Assembly: GCA_900768795.1 (NCBI GenBank)
Contig: CAAGEH010000020.1
Span: 46,568-110,567, forward strand
Direction of reading: 5' to 3'
Length of the DNA stretch: 64,000 nt
Source of the DNA: an uncultured Collinsella sp.
GTDB lineage: Bacteria > Actinomycetota > Coriobacteriia > Coriobacteriales > Coriobacteriaceae
In this document: positions 10,738-21,214 of the stretch, piece after piece
Numbering within the stretch: the stretch's first letter is position 1
How the letters are laid out: each line of letters starts with the position of its first letter
The notes under the pieces: generated by a model
Told to the model about the DNA's origin: nothing
The model's input: only the letters and a program-made list of their open reading frames with translations
Database searches by the model: none
Program-made: the position numbers and the translations under genes

Positions 10738-10766
10738 ACTATACACCCACACCCCCTGGGGGTGTC
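10738..10766 (-). promoter_or_regulatory. copA promoter with CsoR-type operator
   Basis: A 17-bp palindrome, ACACCCCC-T-GGGGGTGT (10749-10765), matches known CsoR operators (C-tract/G-tract palindromes). On the minus strand the -10 box TATAGT is the complement of 10738-10743, and a -35-like GACACC is the complement of 10761-10766, so the operator fills the spacer. A CsoR dimer pair bound there would block RNA polymerase. Together with csoR downstream this gives a copper-inducible, autoregulated operon. Confidence 0.8.
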
Positions 10767-10922
10767 TCGTAAATTGAAGATTTTAGTTTGAATCGTGTTT
10801 GATGGGCTTTGATGTGCTTTGATGTGTATCTTTTCGGCCAGGTTCGGTCGGGGGAGGATGCCGACTTTTGGCAAGCGTCTATTCGGTCGACTGTCGCCTC
10901 CGCTTGCCGTGCGACTGCTGAG

Positions 10923-11040
10923 ATGTCGTCCGTGCAGGACGCTTTATCTCTCAAAAATGGGATGCAGGGGCGACAAATCGGGAAATGTCGTCCGTGCGGG
11001 ACGGTTTCGCGCCTAAAAGTGGGATGCGAGGACGACAAAT
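10923..11040. repeat. Two tandem 56-bp repeats with inverted ends
   Basis: Two 56-bp copies (10923-10978 and 10985-11040) are separated by 6 bp. Both begin ATGTCGTCCGTGC and end with GACAAAT, with TGGGATGC near the 3' side and a diverged middle. In the second copy the ends TGTCGTCC and GGACGACA are inverted relative to each other, so each unit can fold into a hairpin. No protein is supported here. The flanking 10781-10922 contains short CTTTGATGTG repeats. Confidence 0.6.
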
Positions 11041-11064
11041 GCAGAGCTGCCGGATTCAGAGTCT

Positions 11065-11169
11065 CCGGATGCATGCCCGCTAGATGCATGCCCGCCGGAT
11101 GCAGGCCCGCTAGATGCATGCCCGCTAGATGCATGCCCGCCGGATGCAGATTGGCTAGATGCAGAAACC
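11065..11169. repeat. 15-bp tandem repeat array, seven units
   Basis: Seven contiguous 15-bp units alternate between CCGGATGCATGCCCG and CTAGATGCATGCCCG types, with the last two degenerate. The seventh unit (11155-11169) contains the last codons and TAG stop of the minus-strand pseudogene (Cys-Ile-stop). The array therefore looks like repeated duplication of that gene's 3' end. Confidence 0.8.
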
Positions 11170-12328
11170 TGGGATGACGCAGGTCTTTTCCGCGGGTTTG
11201 CGTGCGGGCGTGGCATGGCTGTACACGTTTCCGTCTGCGCCCACGCGGTTGATGCAGAGCCTGCCTTCGCCCTCCGATGTGTCCGGGCTCACGGTGCGCT
11301 CCCACCAGCAGGCTTTCTTGCCGCTCCACGTGCGCACCATCCGTTTGTTGTTGGTGCAGGGGCTGACCTTGAGCTCGCGGTACAGCTGGTACTCCTTTCC
11401 CTCCTTGCTATAGAGGGGAGAGAGCCACTGGTATTCTTTGGAGAACGTGTTCGGTGGCTGTTCTCCGCACAACTCGGTCATGGATGGAAGCCAGAGTTTT
11501 GCCGCGAGCTCGGAAAGAGCCGACACGTTGCGTGTGACGCCGACGTTGTTGGAAAGCTTGAGAACCGGCTTTATCGCATCGCGCAGCTCTTTTGGCAGCA
11601 TGCGTATGCCGAAGCCGTCGAGTCAAGTCCGCAGGTCGCAGCCGCTCCAACCGTTCTCGACATCGGCTGCATCTGCGATTGCAGTCGTTTTGTCATCGTC
11701 TGCGATTATGGCTGTTTCACCATCGTCCGCGTCTGCGGAGAGGAAATCAACGGGAACGGCTGTGTCGGCATCGGTGGAGTCTTCGCTTTTGGAGAGCGCT
11801 TCTTCGTCCGTTACGGGCTCGTCGGCGGTTTCGTCATCTGCATTATCGGCGCCGTCTGAGGCAGACGCGTCATCGGCGTTCCCATCAATGGGGGGGCTTC
11901 GTCGGCGGGTGCGTCGGCGATGTTGCCGTCGTTTTCTGCGACCTCATCGTCGTCCTTCTCGTCAACGGAGAGATCTTCTGCATCGGCTGCGGCGCTTTCA
12001 TCTGCGGATGCGCGTACGTTTGCGTCATCGGTATCGGTATCGGACTCGGTGTTGGTGTCGACGAGCTCCGCCGCGTCTTCCTCTTCGGATTGATGCTCGT
12101 TTACGCCGTCGACGGGCTCATCGACGGCGTCGTTTTCGAGCTCGTCGGCCTTTTGCGGCTCCTCTGCGTCTGCAGCTGCATCTGCGGCGTTTTCGCAGGG
12201 CTGCTTTTCGTTTTTGATATCGGTGACGTCTTCTTCGGTCTGCGGCACGGCGGTTCCGCAGTTGGTGCAAAACGGGCGCCGGGAAGAAGTTCAGATCCGC
12301 ATTCAGTGCAAAAGATACGCGTTCCCAT
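11155..12328 (-). pseudogene. Broken zinc-ribbon / acidic linker / DUF6273-like protein
   Basis: The three reading frames carry one protein in pieces. The N-terminus reads MGTRIFCTECGSELLPGARF, then a -1 slip in a T4 run (near 12270) cuts the expected second CxxC (CTNCG appears in the next frame). A long Asp/Glu/Ala-rich linker follows, until a run of seven G (11890-11896, C on the coding strand) shifts frame again. After NGWSGCDLRT an in-frame TGA stands where the family has Trp, and MLPKELRDAI...WWERTVS...VIPGFCI continues to the stop, typical of DUF6273 C-termini. Three independent lesions argue for decay rather than one sequencing error. The family function is unknown; zinc ribbon plus a surface-type domain is only a description. 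Confidence 0.75.
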
Positions 12329-12369
12329 CTCTAGTAGTACTGGGCGATTCTATTGTATCTGAGCTGCGT

Positions 12370-12396
12370 TTGAGTTATGTTGCGCAACATTATAGT
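12370..12396 (+). promoter_or_regulatory. Promoter candidate with a palindrome filling its spacer
   Basis: The perfect 14-bp palindrome ATGTTGCGCAACAT (12377-12390) lies immediately before a good -10, TATAGT (12391-12396), with TTGAGT (12370-12375) as a -35 at a short 15-bp spacing. This is the classic layout of a repressor-controlled promoter. It points toward the helicase gene about 320 bp away. The regulator is unknown. Confidence 0.35.
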
Positions 12397-12516
12397 GTGT
12401 CTTGCCAGAGCATGTTACGCGTCATGGGAAGGGCGCGGCATTGTGCGGGTGCGCCACGCGGCGTCTGCGTGAACCTGGAACATCTGTGCTTTACGTGGGG
12501 GATTGCACAAGGCGGG

Positions 12517-12522
12517 TATACT
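12517..12522 (+). promoter_or_regulatory. Promoter -10 box for the DEAD-box helicase, long 5' leader
   Basis: TATACT at 12517-12522 is a strong -10 match; no clean -35 is seen. A start near 12529 would give a leader of about 188 nt before the helicase ATG. Long leaders are usual for cold-responsive DEAD-box helicase mRNAs, where they are involved in post-transcriptional control. No other gene lies in 12397-12716. Confidence 0.4.
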
Positions 12523-12716
12523 AGCCAACGGCGAAACTGCTCCATCGCTTGCCGGTTGTGTTTGGACGACACGTATTTGACCTGCCTGCGATTCGCCCGC
12601 GTGCTGAGCTTACGTCCTCTTGGTGCGCATTCCTACATCTATCAGCGCACTATTCACGCACGCTCGCGCGGTTTTTGACCGCGTTGCGTTAGCGTGCAGA
12701 TAAGGAACAACAACAT

Positions 12717-14990
<2,274 letters not shown>

Positions 14991-15071
14991 TTGCGCTGAG
15001 CGCGAGCACGTGGCGCGCGCTCCAAGGCGTTTCCGCGCCGCGGTGCGGGTTGCGATAATTGTCGAGATTGC

Positions 15072-15110
15072 AAACGGGTAACGCCTTCGCGCGTTGCCCG
15101 TTTACTTTTA
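15072..15110 (+). terminator. Rho-independent terminator after the helicase
   Basis: AAACGGGTAACGC (15072-15084) pairs with GCGTTGCCCGTTT (15091-15103) with one wobble and a 6-nt loop, followed by ACTTTTA. Confidence 0.8.
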
Positions 15111-15150
15111 TGGGAATAACGTCCCCAATATGACGAGACGGGTGAGGGAT

Positions 15151-16257
15151 ATGGATACCACTGAGTTCAACGGGGCGGATCAAGCCGTCGCAGACCGGCC
15201 TCCGTGCGACTCTGCTGCGGGCGTCTCCGCATATCAGCAAGCCATGATTGCGCATCAGGTGCAGCCGGGCTCCAAACGCGTCGGTCTTGCCGGGCATGTT
15301 TTCAAGTGGCTCGGTGCCGCATGCGGCGTTTTCCTCTTGGTGATATTCGTTCAGATCGCGACGGGGCTTGTCGGCGGTATCGCTATCGGCGTTATCAACG
15401 GCCTCGGGCTCAACGGTGGCAAGGACGCGACCGATGAGGTCATGGAGTGGCTCATGATCGCCATGCAGCTTTCGCTGTTCGCGGTTGCGTTCCCCTGGTG
15501 GCATTATGTGCGCAAGCGTTCGTTTCTTCGCGCGCGGCAGATTGCCTCAGACGGCTCTTCCCGCAAAGGCAGCATCGCGCTCCGCGTGGTCGGCATCGTT
15601 TTTATCGGCGTGTGCCTGCAGGTGCTTATCAGCGTCATGCTGACCTTATGGTTTGCGCTCTTTCCCGAGGTGGGAAATGAGTACAACGAGATGATGAGCG
15701 ACGCCGGTTTTGACGTGCTCTCCGTCATGTCGCTGGTCACCACGGTGCTCGGCGCGCCAATCGTCGAGGAAATCGCTCTGCGCGGTCTTACGCTCGAATT
15801 CGCGTTGCGTGCGTTCTCGCGCGCCTCCCATGCGCTCTGGGAGCTGCCCCGTCGTCGTGTCGCGCATGGTGATGCGGCGGCTGCCGCTGCCGAGCGCGCC
15901 GAGTTCGCGGCGGTGAGCCGCGATGTACGCATGACGCCCGAGGCATTCTGGTTCGCCAACGTGGTGCAGGCGCTGCTCTTCGGCGTGCTCCATATGAATC
16001 TGGTCCAGGGGACGTACGCCTTTTTCATCGGCGTGGCGCTGGGGGTTGTCGTCTGGAAGACGGGCAAGCTCCGCTACAGTATGCTGCTGCACCTCACGCT
16101 GAACCTCTCGTCGTTTTTCCTGGGTGTCTTCGATTTCGTCTCCACGGCTCCGGAATACGTGATGCTCACGCTCGTGATCGCGCTCGTGGGTCTTGCGGGC
16201 GCGGTCATGTTCGCATACGGTTGCCCGGTCGATGAACGCGACCTCGAGTCTGCATAG
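15151..16257 (+). CDS. CPBP-family intramembrane metalloprotease
   Basis: This 368-aa multi-pass membrane protein belongs to the CPBP/Abi (Rce1-like) family, possible prenyl-protein or bacteriocin-related proteases. The catalytic motifs are present: EEIALRG (EExxxR), FGVLHM (FxxxH) and HLTLN (HxxxN). Several long hydrophobic helices surround them. The sequence between motifs 1 and 2 has an Arg/Ala-rich cytoplasmic-type insertion (about bases 15790-15930). The start is uncertain: ATG at 15151 has GAGGG very close upstream, while ATG at 15130 lacks a site. The substrate cannot be told from sequence. Confidence 0.85.
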   Translation: MDTTEFNGADQAVADRPPCDSAAGVSAYQQAMIAHQVQPGSKRVGLAGHVFKWLGAACGVFLLVIFVQIATGLVGGIAIGVINGLGLNGGKDATDEVMEWLMIAMQLSLFAVAFPWWHYVRKRSFLRARQIASDGSSRKGSIALRVVGIVFIGVCLQVLISVMLTLWFALFPEVGNEYNEMMSDAGFDVLSVMSLVTTVLGAPIVEEIALRGLTLEFALRAFSRASHALWELPRRRVAHGDAAAAAAERAEFAAVSRDVRMTPEAFWFANVVQALLFGVLHMNLVQGTYAFFIGVALGVVVWKTGKLRYSMLLHLTLNLSSFFLGVFDFVSTAPEYVMLTLVIALVGLAGAVMFAYGCPVDERDLESA

Positions 16258-16302
16258 GCGTATCGGCGCGAAGTGCGCGGACAGCGCGGCGGCGCCCACG
16301 TG

Positions 16303-18432
16303 CTACCTGCGCCGTCCGCCTCGGTTGGCACCCTGACGTCCCTGCGCCGCCCGGTTGCGTGCGGCGGCGTTTTGAGCTTTGCCCATATTCTGGGCGCCTC
16401 CGGGGGCTCTGCCGCCCTTGCCCGCCTGCTTGAAGCGGTTGTCGTCGCGCGTGTGTGTTCCGCGCGACCCGTTTCTGCCCTGCACGCCTCCTTTGCGGTT
16501 GCTGGCGGGATGCCTGCTGTTTCCACCAGTTTTTCCCGAGCCTGTGCCGTTTGGGGTCCCGGTACCGTTTTCGCCGGGTCTAGGAGGGACGGGGCGGATC
16601 AGGCAGTGCTTGGTGTAGCCGATAAGGTCGCGGCGCCCTGCTTTCTCCAGCGCCTCGCGCACGAGCTTGTAATTCTCGGGCTTGCGATACTGAATCAGCG
16701 CGCGCTGCATCGCCTTTTCGTGCGGGTCGTGCGCCACGTAGATGGGCTTCATGGTGCGCGGGTCTACGCCCGTGTAATACATGCAGGTCGACATCGTCGA
16801 CGGGGTGGGATAGAAGTCCTGTACCTGCTCGGGCATGTAGCCCATGTCACGCACCGCGCAGGCGAGCTCGATCGCCTCTTTGAGTGTGCTGCCCGGATGA
16901 GAGCTGATGAGGTAGGGGACCACGTACTGTTTGAGCCCGTACTCTGCGCTCAAGCGCTCGAAGCGGCGGCAGAATGCGTCGTAAACCGAACGGCTCGGTT
17001 TTCCCATCACGGAGAGCACGGCATCGCTCACGTGCTCGGGCGCCAGGCGCAGCTGGCCGCTCACGTGGTAGCGCAGAAGCTCGCGGATGAAATCGTCCGA
17101 TGCGTCCGCCATGGTGTAGTCGAAACGGATGCCGCTGCGTACGAAGACTTTTTTGATTCCGGGGATGGACCGCAGGTCGCGTAGGAGCTGCGTGTAGCCG
17201 CTCTCGTCGACCACCATGTTCTTGCAGACGCTCGGCCACAGGCAGCGCTTGTTCTTGCAGACGCCGTGCTTGAGCTGCTTGTCGCAGGCGGTGCGGAAGA
17301 AATTCGCCGTGGGGCCGCCCACGTCGTTGATATATCCCTTGAATTCCGGATCGTGCGTGAGCGCCTCCGCCTCGCGCATGATACTGTCGTGGCTGCGCAC
17401 CTGGAGCACACGGCCCTGATGGAACGTGAGCGCGCAGAACGAGCATTCGCCGAAGCAGCCGCGGTTGCTCGAGATCGAGAAGCGCACCTCTGCAAAAGCG
17501 GGCACGCCGCCCGCCGCATCGTAGTCGGGGTGCCAATGCCTTGCGTAGGGGAGTTCGGCGACTTCGTCCATCTCGTCCACGCTGAGCGTGGTGCTCGGCG
17601 GATTCTGCACCACATACACGCTGTTGGGGTAGGGCTCAACCAAACGCTGGCCGGTGATGGGGTCCATATTCTGCTGTTGCACGTTAAAGCTGCGCGCGTA
17701 GTCGAGGCGGTCCCCCTCGAGGTCGTCCCAGCTCGGGAGCAGCTTGTAGTCGTAGACCTCATCGAGGCTGCTCGTGCGATAGACCGTGCCGCGAATATAG
17801 GTGATCTGCCCGATGGGGAGTCCCGCATCGAGCGCATCGGCGATCTCGACGATGGCATGCTCGCCCATACCGTAGATGAGCAGGTCGGCACCGGAGTCGA
17901 GGAGAACCGAGCGCTTGAGTTTGTCTTGCCAGTAGTCATAGTGGGCGAGGCGGCGCAGGCTCGCCTCGATGCCGCCGATGATGATCGGCGTGTGTTTGAA
18001 CGTGCGCCGGATGAGGTTGCCGTAGACCGTGACAGCTCGGTTGGGACGGCGTCCCGCCTTGCCTCCGGGGGTGTAGGCGTCCGTGCGCCTACGGTGCTTG
18101 GTAACCGAGTAATGGTTGACCATGGAGTCCATGTTTCCGGCTGAAACGAGAAAGCCCAGGCGGGGCTCGCCGAGTGCGGCGATGCTCGCGGGATCTTTCC
18201 AGTCGGGCTGGCAGATGATTCCGACTTTGTAGCCGTGCTCCTCGAGCACGCGGCTGATGATCGCCATGCCGAAGGACGGGTGGTCGACATAGGCATCTCC
18301 GCAGATATACACGAAGTCGCACTGCTCCCAGCCGCGGGCTTTCATGTCGGCGCGCGAGACGGGCAGGAACTTGTCGCGGCCGGGGCGCTTGATGTTCTGT
18401 TGTTTGCCACGTTTCGAGGGCTTGTCTGCCAC
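16303..18432 (-). CDS. YgiQ-family radical SAM protein
   Basis: This 709-aa protein matches the UPF0313/YgiQ family: an N-terminal extension (FLPVSRADMKARGW), a B12-binding-like fold region and a radical SAM core with CFGECSFCAL (CxxxCxxC) binding 4Fe-4S and S-adenosylmethionine. The reaction is unknown for the family. The C-terminal ~80 residues are Gly/Asn/Arg-rich and look disordered. I chose the GTG at 18432 because AGGAGG lies just upstream and the family usually begins at about this point; the open frame continues upstream without similarity. Convergent with the CPBP gene. Confidence 0.9.
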   Translation of the reverse strand: MADKPSKRGKQQNIKRPGRDKFLPVSRADMKARGWEQCDFVYICGDAYVDHPSFGMAIISRVLEEHGYKVGIICQPDWKDPASIAALGEPRLGFLVSAGNMDSMVNHYSVTKHRRRTDAYTPGGKAGRRPNRAVTVYGNLIRRTFKHTPIIIGGIEASLRRLAHYDYWQDKLKRSVLLDSGADLLIYGMGEHAIVEIADALDAGLPIGQITYIRGTVYRTSSLDEVYDYKLLPSWDDLEGDRLDYARSFNVQQQNMDPITGQRLVEPYPNSVYVVQNPPSTTLSVDEMDEVAELPYARHWHPDYDAAGGVPAFAEVRFSISSNRGCFGECSFCALTFHQGRVLQVRSHDSIMREAEALTHDPEFKGYINDVGGPTANFFRTACDKQLKHGVCKNKRCLWPSVCKNMVVDESGYTQLLRDLRSIPGIKKVFVRSGIRFDYTMADASDDFIRELLRYHVSGQLRLAPEHVSDAVLSVMGKPSRSVYDAFCRRFERLSAEYGLKQYVVPYLISSHPGSTLKEAIELACAVRDMGYMPEQVQDFYPTPSTMSTCMYYTGVDPRTMKPIYVAHDPHEKAMQRALIQYRKPENYKLVREALEKAGRRDLIGYTKHCLIRPVPPRPGENGTGTPNGTGSGKTGGNSRHPASNRKGGVQGRNGSRGTHTRDDNRFKQAGKGGRAPGGAQNMGKAQNAAARNRAAQGRQGANRGGRRR

Positions 18433-18759
18433 GAATCCTCCTGGGTCCAAATCTGTTTGCAAGCCCCATTGTTTCACGAACCGCGGAGGTGCGCACGCGT
18501 GATTGCCGAGAGCGCGGGTTTTGGCGTTTGGGTGCCGCGCTCGATGCTTGGGCTCACCTCGGCCATTTTTGCGGTAGGTTTCGAAAGATTCCGGTGAAAT
18601 CTCGCATGGATTCGCCCAATCATGGGACGCTGCCCTGCATGCAGGGAGAACCGTATGTGAAGGTAATTTCGGGAACGTTGTCAATGATGTACAGTATCAA
18701 CGGTCGATTTTGAGTCGCCACGTGCATTTCGAACGTGCGAACGAAGGGAAACGCTACCG
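18433..18759. other. Intergenic region between divergent ygiQ-like and yoaK-like genes
   Basis: About 330 bp without a supported gene. It contains a perfect 14-bp palindrome CCCTGCATGCAGGG (18633-18646), which could be a regulator site, and AAGGGAAA before the ATG at 18760. I could not define a convincing -35/-10 pair on either strand. Confidence 0.4.
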
Positions 18760-19455
18760 ATGCAGCGCGCCAAGCAGATTTCCGAATCTATCGAACTCGG
18801 TATCATCCTCGCCCTTGCGGGCGGTTTCATGGATGTGTACTCCTATGTGGGGCGCGGAGGCGTTTTTGCCAACGCTCAGACGGGAAATATCCTGCTCGTG
18901 GGCGTGCATCTTTCCGCAGGCGAGTTCGTGCAGGCCGCGCACTATTTTTTTCCGGTCGTTTCGTTTGCCCTCGGCATCATGCTCGCCGACTTCGTTCATG
19001 AGCGTTTTGGAAGCCTGATTCACTGGCGTCAGGTCACGGTGCTCTTCGAAGCGGTGATTCTTTTTGGCGTGAGCTTTTTACCGGCCGCGTTCAATCTGCC
19101 GGCAAACTGCCTGACCTCGTTTGCCTGCGGAATGCAGGTCGAGAGCTTCCGTAAGATACACGGTCATGGCATCGCAACCACCATGTGCATCGGCAACCTG
19201 CGTTCCGCGCTGCAGAACGTGGACGACTTCATCATCACGCATAACCGCGGCTTTCTGGAAAACGGTGTGCTCTATTTCGGCGTGATCCTTACGTTCGTTT
19301 GTGGAGCCGTGCTCGGCAACTGGTGCATCGCGCGGCTCGGCCTCCATGCCATCGCCATCGCGTCTGCACTCTTTGCGTCTGCCTTCGTCATCATGTTTAT
19401 TGACCGCGAGAAGGCCCTTAGGGCAAAGGAAAGGGCAAAAGCCGAGGTGAAGTAG
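18760..19455 (+). CDS. YoaK/DUF1275 family membrane protein
   Basis: This 231-aa protein has about six hydrophobic segments and the family signatures GGFMDVYSYVGRGGVFANAQTGN near the N-terminus and CGMQVESFRK in the middle. DUF1275 (YoaK) proteins are membrane proteins of unknown transport function. It ends in a short charged tail. A strong terminator at 19537 follows, so it is probably monocistronic. Confidence 0.9.
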   Translation: MQRAKQISESIELGIILALAGGFMDVYSYVGRGGVFANAQTGNILLVGVHLSAGEFVQAAHYFFPVVSFALGIMLADFVHERFGSLIHWRQVTVLFEAVILFGVSFLPAAFNLPANCLTSFACGMQVESFRKIHGHGIATTMCIGNLRSALQNVDDFIITHNRGFLENGVLYFGVILTFVCGAVLGNWCIARLGLHAIAIASALFASAFVIMFIDREKALRAKERAKAEVK

Positions 19456-19536
19456 GCCAGGAGAAATTCGCTCTCCAAAGTTGTGGCCGATAAGGCCCGG
19501 CGATGGTCCCCAATTGCATACGTGCATGTATATTTG

Positions 19537-19561
19537 CGCCCCCATTTGCGGGGCGTTTTTT
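19537..19561 (+). terminator. Rho-independent terminator
   Basis: CGCCCC (19537-19542) pairs with GGGGCG (19550-19555) over a short loop, followed by six T (19556-19561). Confidence 0.88.
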
Positions 19562-19621
19562 CATGGGAACGAATCTGACCAACGGCACCTTGCGCACCGT
19601 GAGCGGTCGAATGTTCGTATG

Positions 19622-19681
19622 TCAAAACGGTTCAACATAAATAATCGCTGGTAGAGCCATATGCTCGTTGAAACGTTTCAA
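19622..19681 (+). promoter_or_regulatory. Paired LacI-type operators upstream of fucO
   Basis: TTGAAACGTTTCAA (19668-19681) is a perfect 14-bp palindrome with the central CG typical of LacI/GalR/CcpA-type operators. A second, imperfect copy, TCAAAACGGTTCAA, is at 19622-19635, 46 bp away centre to centre, a spacing that could allow looping. Both lie upstream of fucO. Carbon-source control is inferred; the regulator gene is not in this window. Confidence 0.6.
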
Positions 19682-19778
19682 GCTAAATGCCAATCTGCTA
19701 TTGAAGTGGTTATAAACGGGGTAGCATACACATCGAGAGTGCGGTTTTGTGCACTCAGCCATAACAAGGAGGCTTTCA

Positions 19779-20945
19779 ATGGCTAATCGTTTTGTTCTCA
19801 ACACCATCAGCTATCATGGCAAGGGCGCCATCAAGGAGATCCCCGGTGAGCTCCAGCGTCGCGGCTACAAGAAGATCTTCGTCTGCTCCGACCCCGATCT
19901 GGTTAAGTTTGGCGTTACCTCCAAGGTGACCGACGAGCTCGACGCCGCCGGCATCGCTTGGAGCCTCTACTCCGAGATCAAGCCCAACCCCACCATCCAG
20001 AACGTCAAGGACGGCGTCGAGGCCTTCAAGGCCGCCGAGGCTGACGCTATCGTGACCATCGGTGGCGGCTCCTCCATGGACACCGCTAAGGCTATCGGCA
20101 TCATCATCAACAACCCCGAGTTCGCTGATGTCCGCAGCCTCGAGGGCGTTGCTCCCACCAAGAACCACGCCGTGTTCACCATCGCCGTGCCGACGACCGC
20201 CGCTACCGCCGCTGAGGTGAACCTCAACTACGTCATCACCGACCCCGAGAAGGTCCGCAAGTTCGTGTGCGTCGACACCAACGACGCTCCCGAGGTCGCC
20301 GTCGTCGACCCCGACATGATGGCTTCCATGCCCGCCGGCCTCACCGCCTCCACCGGCATGGACGCTTTGACCCACGCCATCGAGGGCTACACCACCAAGG
20401 GTGCCTGGGAGCTCTCCGACATGTTCCACTTTGAGGCTATTAAGCTGATCAGCGAGAACCTGCGCGACTCCGTCGCCGAGGCCAGGTCCGGCAAGCCCGG
20501 TAGCGGCCGCGAGGGCATGGCCCTTGGCCAGTATGTTGCCGGCATGGGCTTCTCCAACGTCGGCCTGGGCATCGACCACGCCATGGCCCACACCCTGTCC
20601 GCCCACTACGACACCCCGCACGGCGTCGCCTGCGCCATGCTTTTGCCTATCGCCATGGAGTTCAACAAGCCGGTTTGCGCCGAGCGCCTGGCAAAGGTCG
20701 CCGAGGCCATGGGCGTCGATACCGCGGGTATGAGCGCCGACGAGGCGGCAGATGCCGCCATCGCCGCCGTCAAGCAGCTCTCCGAGGACGTCAACATCCC
20801 CAAGGTCTGCGAGGCCATGAAGGCCGACGAGATCGAGGTGCTCGCCAAGGATGCCATGGCCGACGCGTGCTTCCCGGGCAATCCGCGCGAGGCAACGCTC
20901 GACGACGTCATCGAGCTCTTCAAGAAGATCTGCCCTTCGGCTTAA
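19779..20945 (+). CDS. fucO: Lactaldehyde reductase / 1,2-propanediol oxidoreductase (FucO-type)
   Basis: This 388-aa group III iron-dependent alcohol dehydrogenase reduces L-lactaldehyde to 1,2-propanediol with NADH, the redox-balancing end step of fucose or rhamnose fermentation. It resembles E. coli FucO throughout: MANRFVLN start, GGGSSMDTAKAIG nucleotide loop, NNPEFADVRSLEG, and the iron ligands in DALTHAIEGY and the GIDHAMAHTLSAHYDTPHG segment. AAGGAGG at 19766-19772 sets the start. Codon use is strongly C-biased, as in highly expressed genes. No other fucose genes are adjacent. Confidence 0.9.
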   Translation: MANRFVLNTISYHGKGAIKEIPGELQRRGYKKIFVCSDPDLVKFGVTSKVTDELDAAGIAWSLYSEIKPNPTIQNVKDGVEAFKAAEADAIVTIGGGSSMDTAKAIGIIINNPEFADVRSLEGVAPTKNHAVFTIAVPTTAATAAEVNLNYVITDPEKVRKFVCVDTNDAPEVAVVDPDMMASMPAGLTASTGMDALTHAIEGYTTKGAWELSDMFHFEAIKLISENLRDSVAEARSGKPGSGREGMALGQYVAGMGFSNVGLGIDHAMAHTLSAHYDTPHGVACAMLLPIAMEFNKPVCAERLAKVAEAMGVDTAGMSADEAADAAIAAVKQLSEDVNIPKVCEAMKADEIEVLAKDAMADACFPGNPREATLDDVIELFKKICPSA

Positions 20946-20998
20946 CTTGAGCTGGCAGATTCTCTCCTGCTAGTTACATAATCGTCTTCGGACATGCC

Positions 20999-21041
20999 AA
21001 AAGCCCTGCTACGTGCCGTACGTGGCGGGGCTTTCGCGTTT
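20999..21041 (+). terminator. Rho-independent terminator after fucO
   Basis: AAAGCCCTGCTACGT (from 21000) pairs with ACGTGGCGGGGCTTT (to 21034) with mostly perfect pairing, followed by CGCGTTTTG. Confidence 0.85.
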
Positions 21042-21151
21042 TGTCGTCCTGGAGAATGACGGCCAGCTCGACGCTGAAAATGTCCCAGAGCGGCAATCTG
21101 CCTTTCGGTTCTCTGCCACGTACCGCAAAGTGGCGCCTGCAGGTTGTTGCG

Positions 21152-21179
21152 TTGCTTGTTACGGATGAGGTGGTATCGT
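21152..21179 (+). promoter_or_regulatory. Promoter of the M42 peptidase gene
   Basis: TTGCTT (21152-21157), a 16-bp spacer and TATCGT (21174-21179) lie 35 bp before the start codon. Confidence 0.5.
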
Positions 21180-21214
21180 TTTCGAGGTTTGAATCGCAGA
21201 CGGGAAGGATGCTT

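Noticed and set aside
10739..11329. 196-aa minus-strand ORF covering the tandem repeats
   Set aside because: Its AGMHLAGMH repeats come from the 15-bp array; it overlaps the copA promoter and has no family features.
11215..12362. Plus-strand ORFs opposite the DUF6273-like pseudogene
   Set aside because: Codon composition is that of a shadow, whereas the minus strand gives recognisable zinc-ribbon and DUF6273 motifs at both ends.
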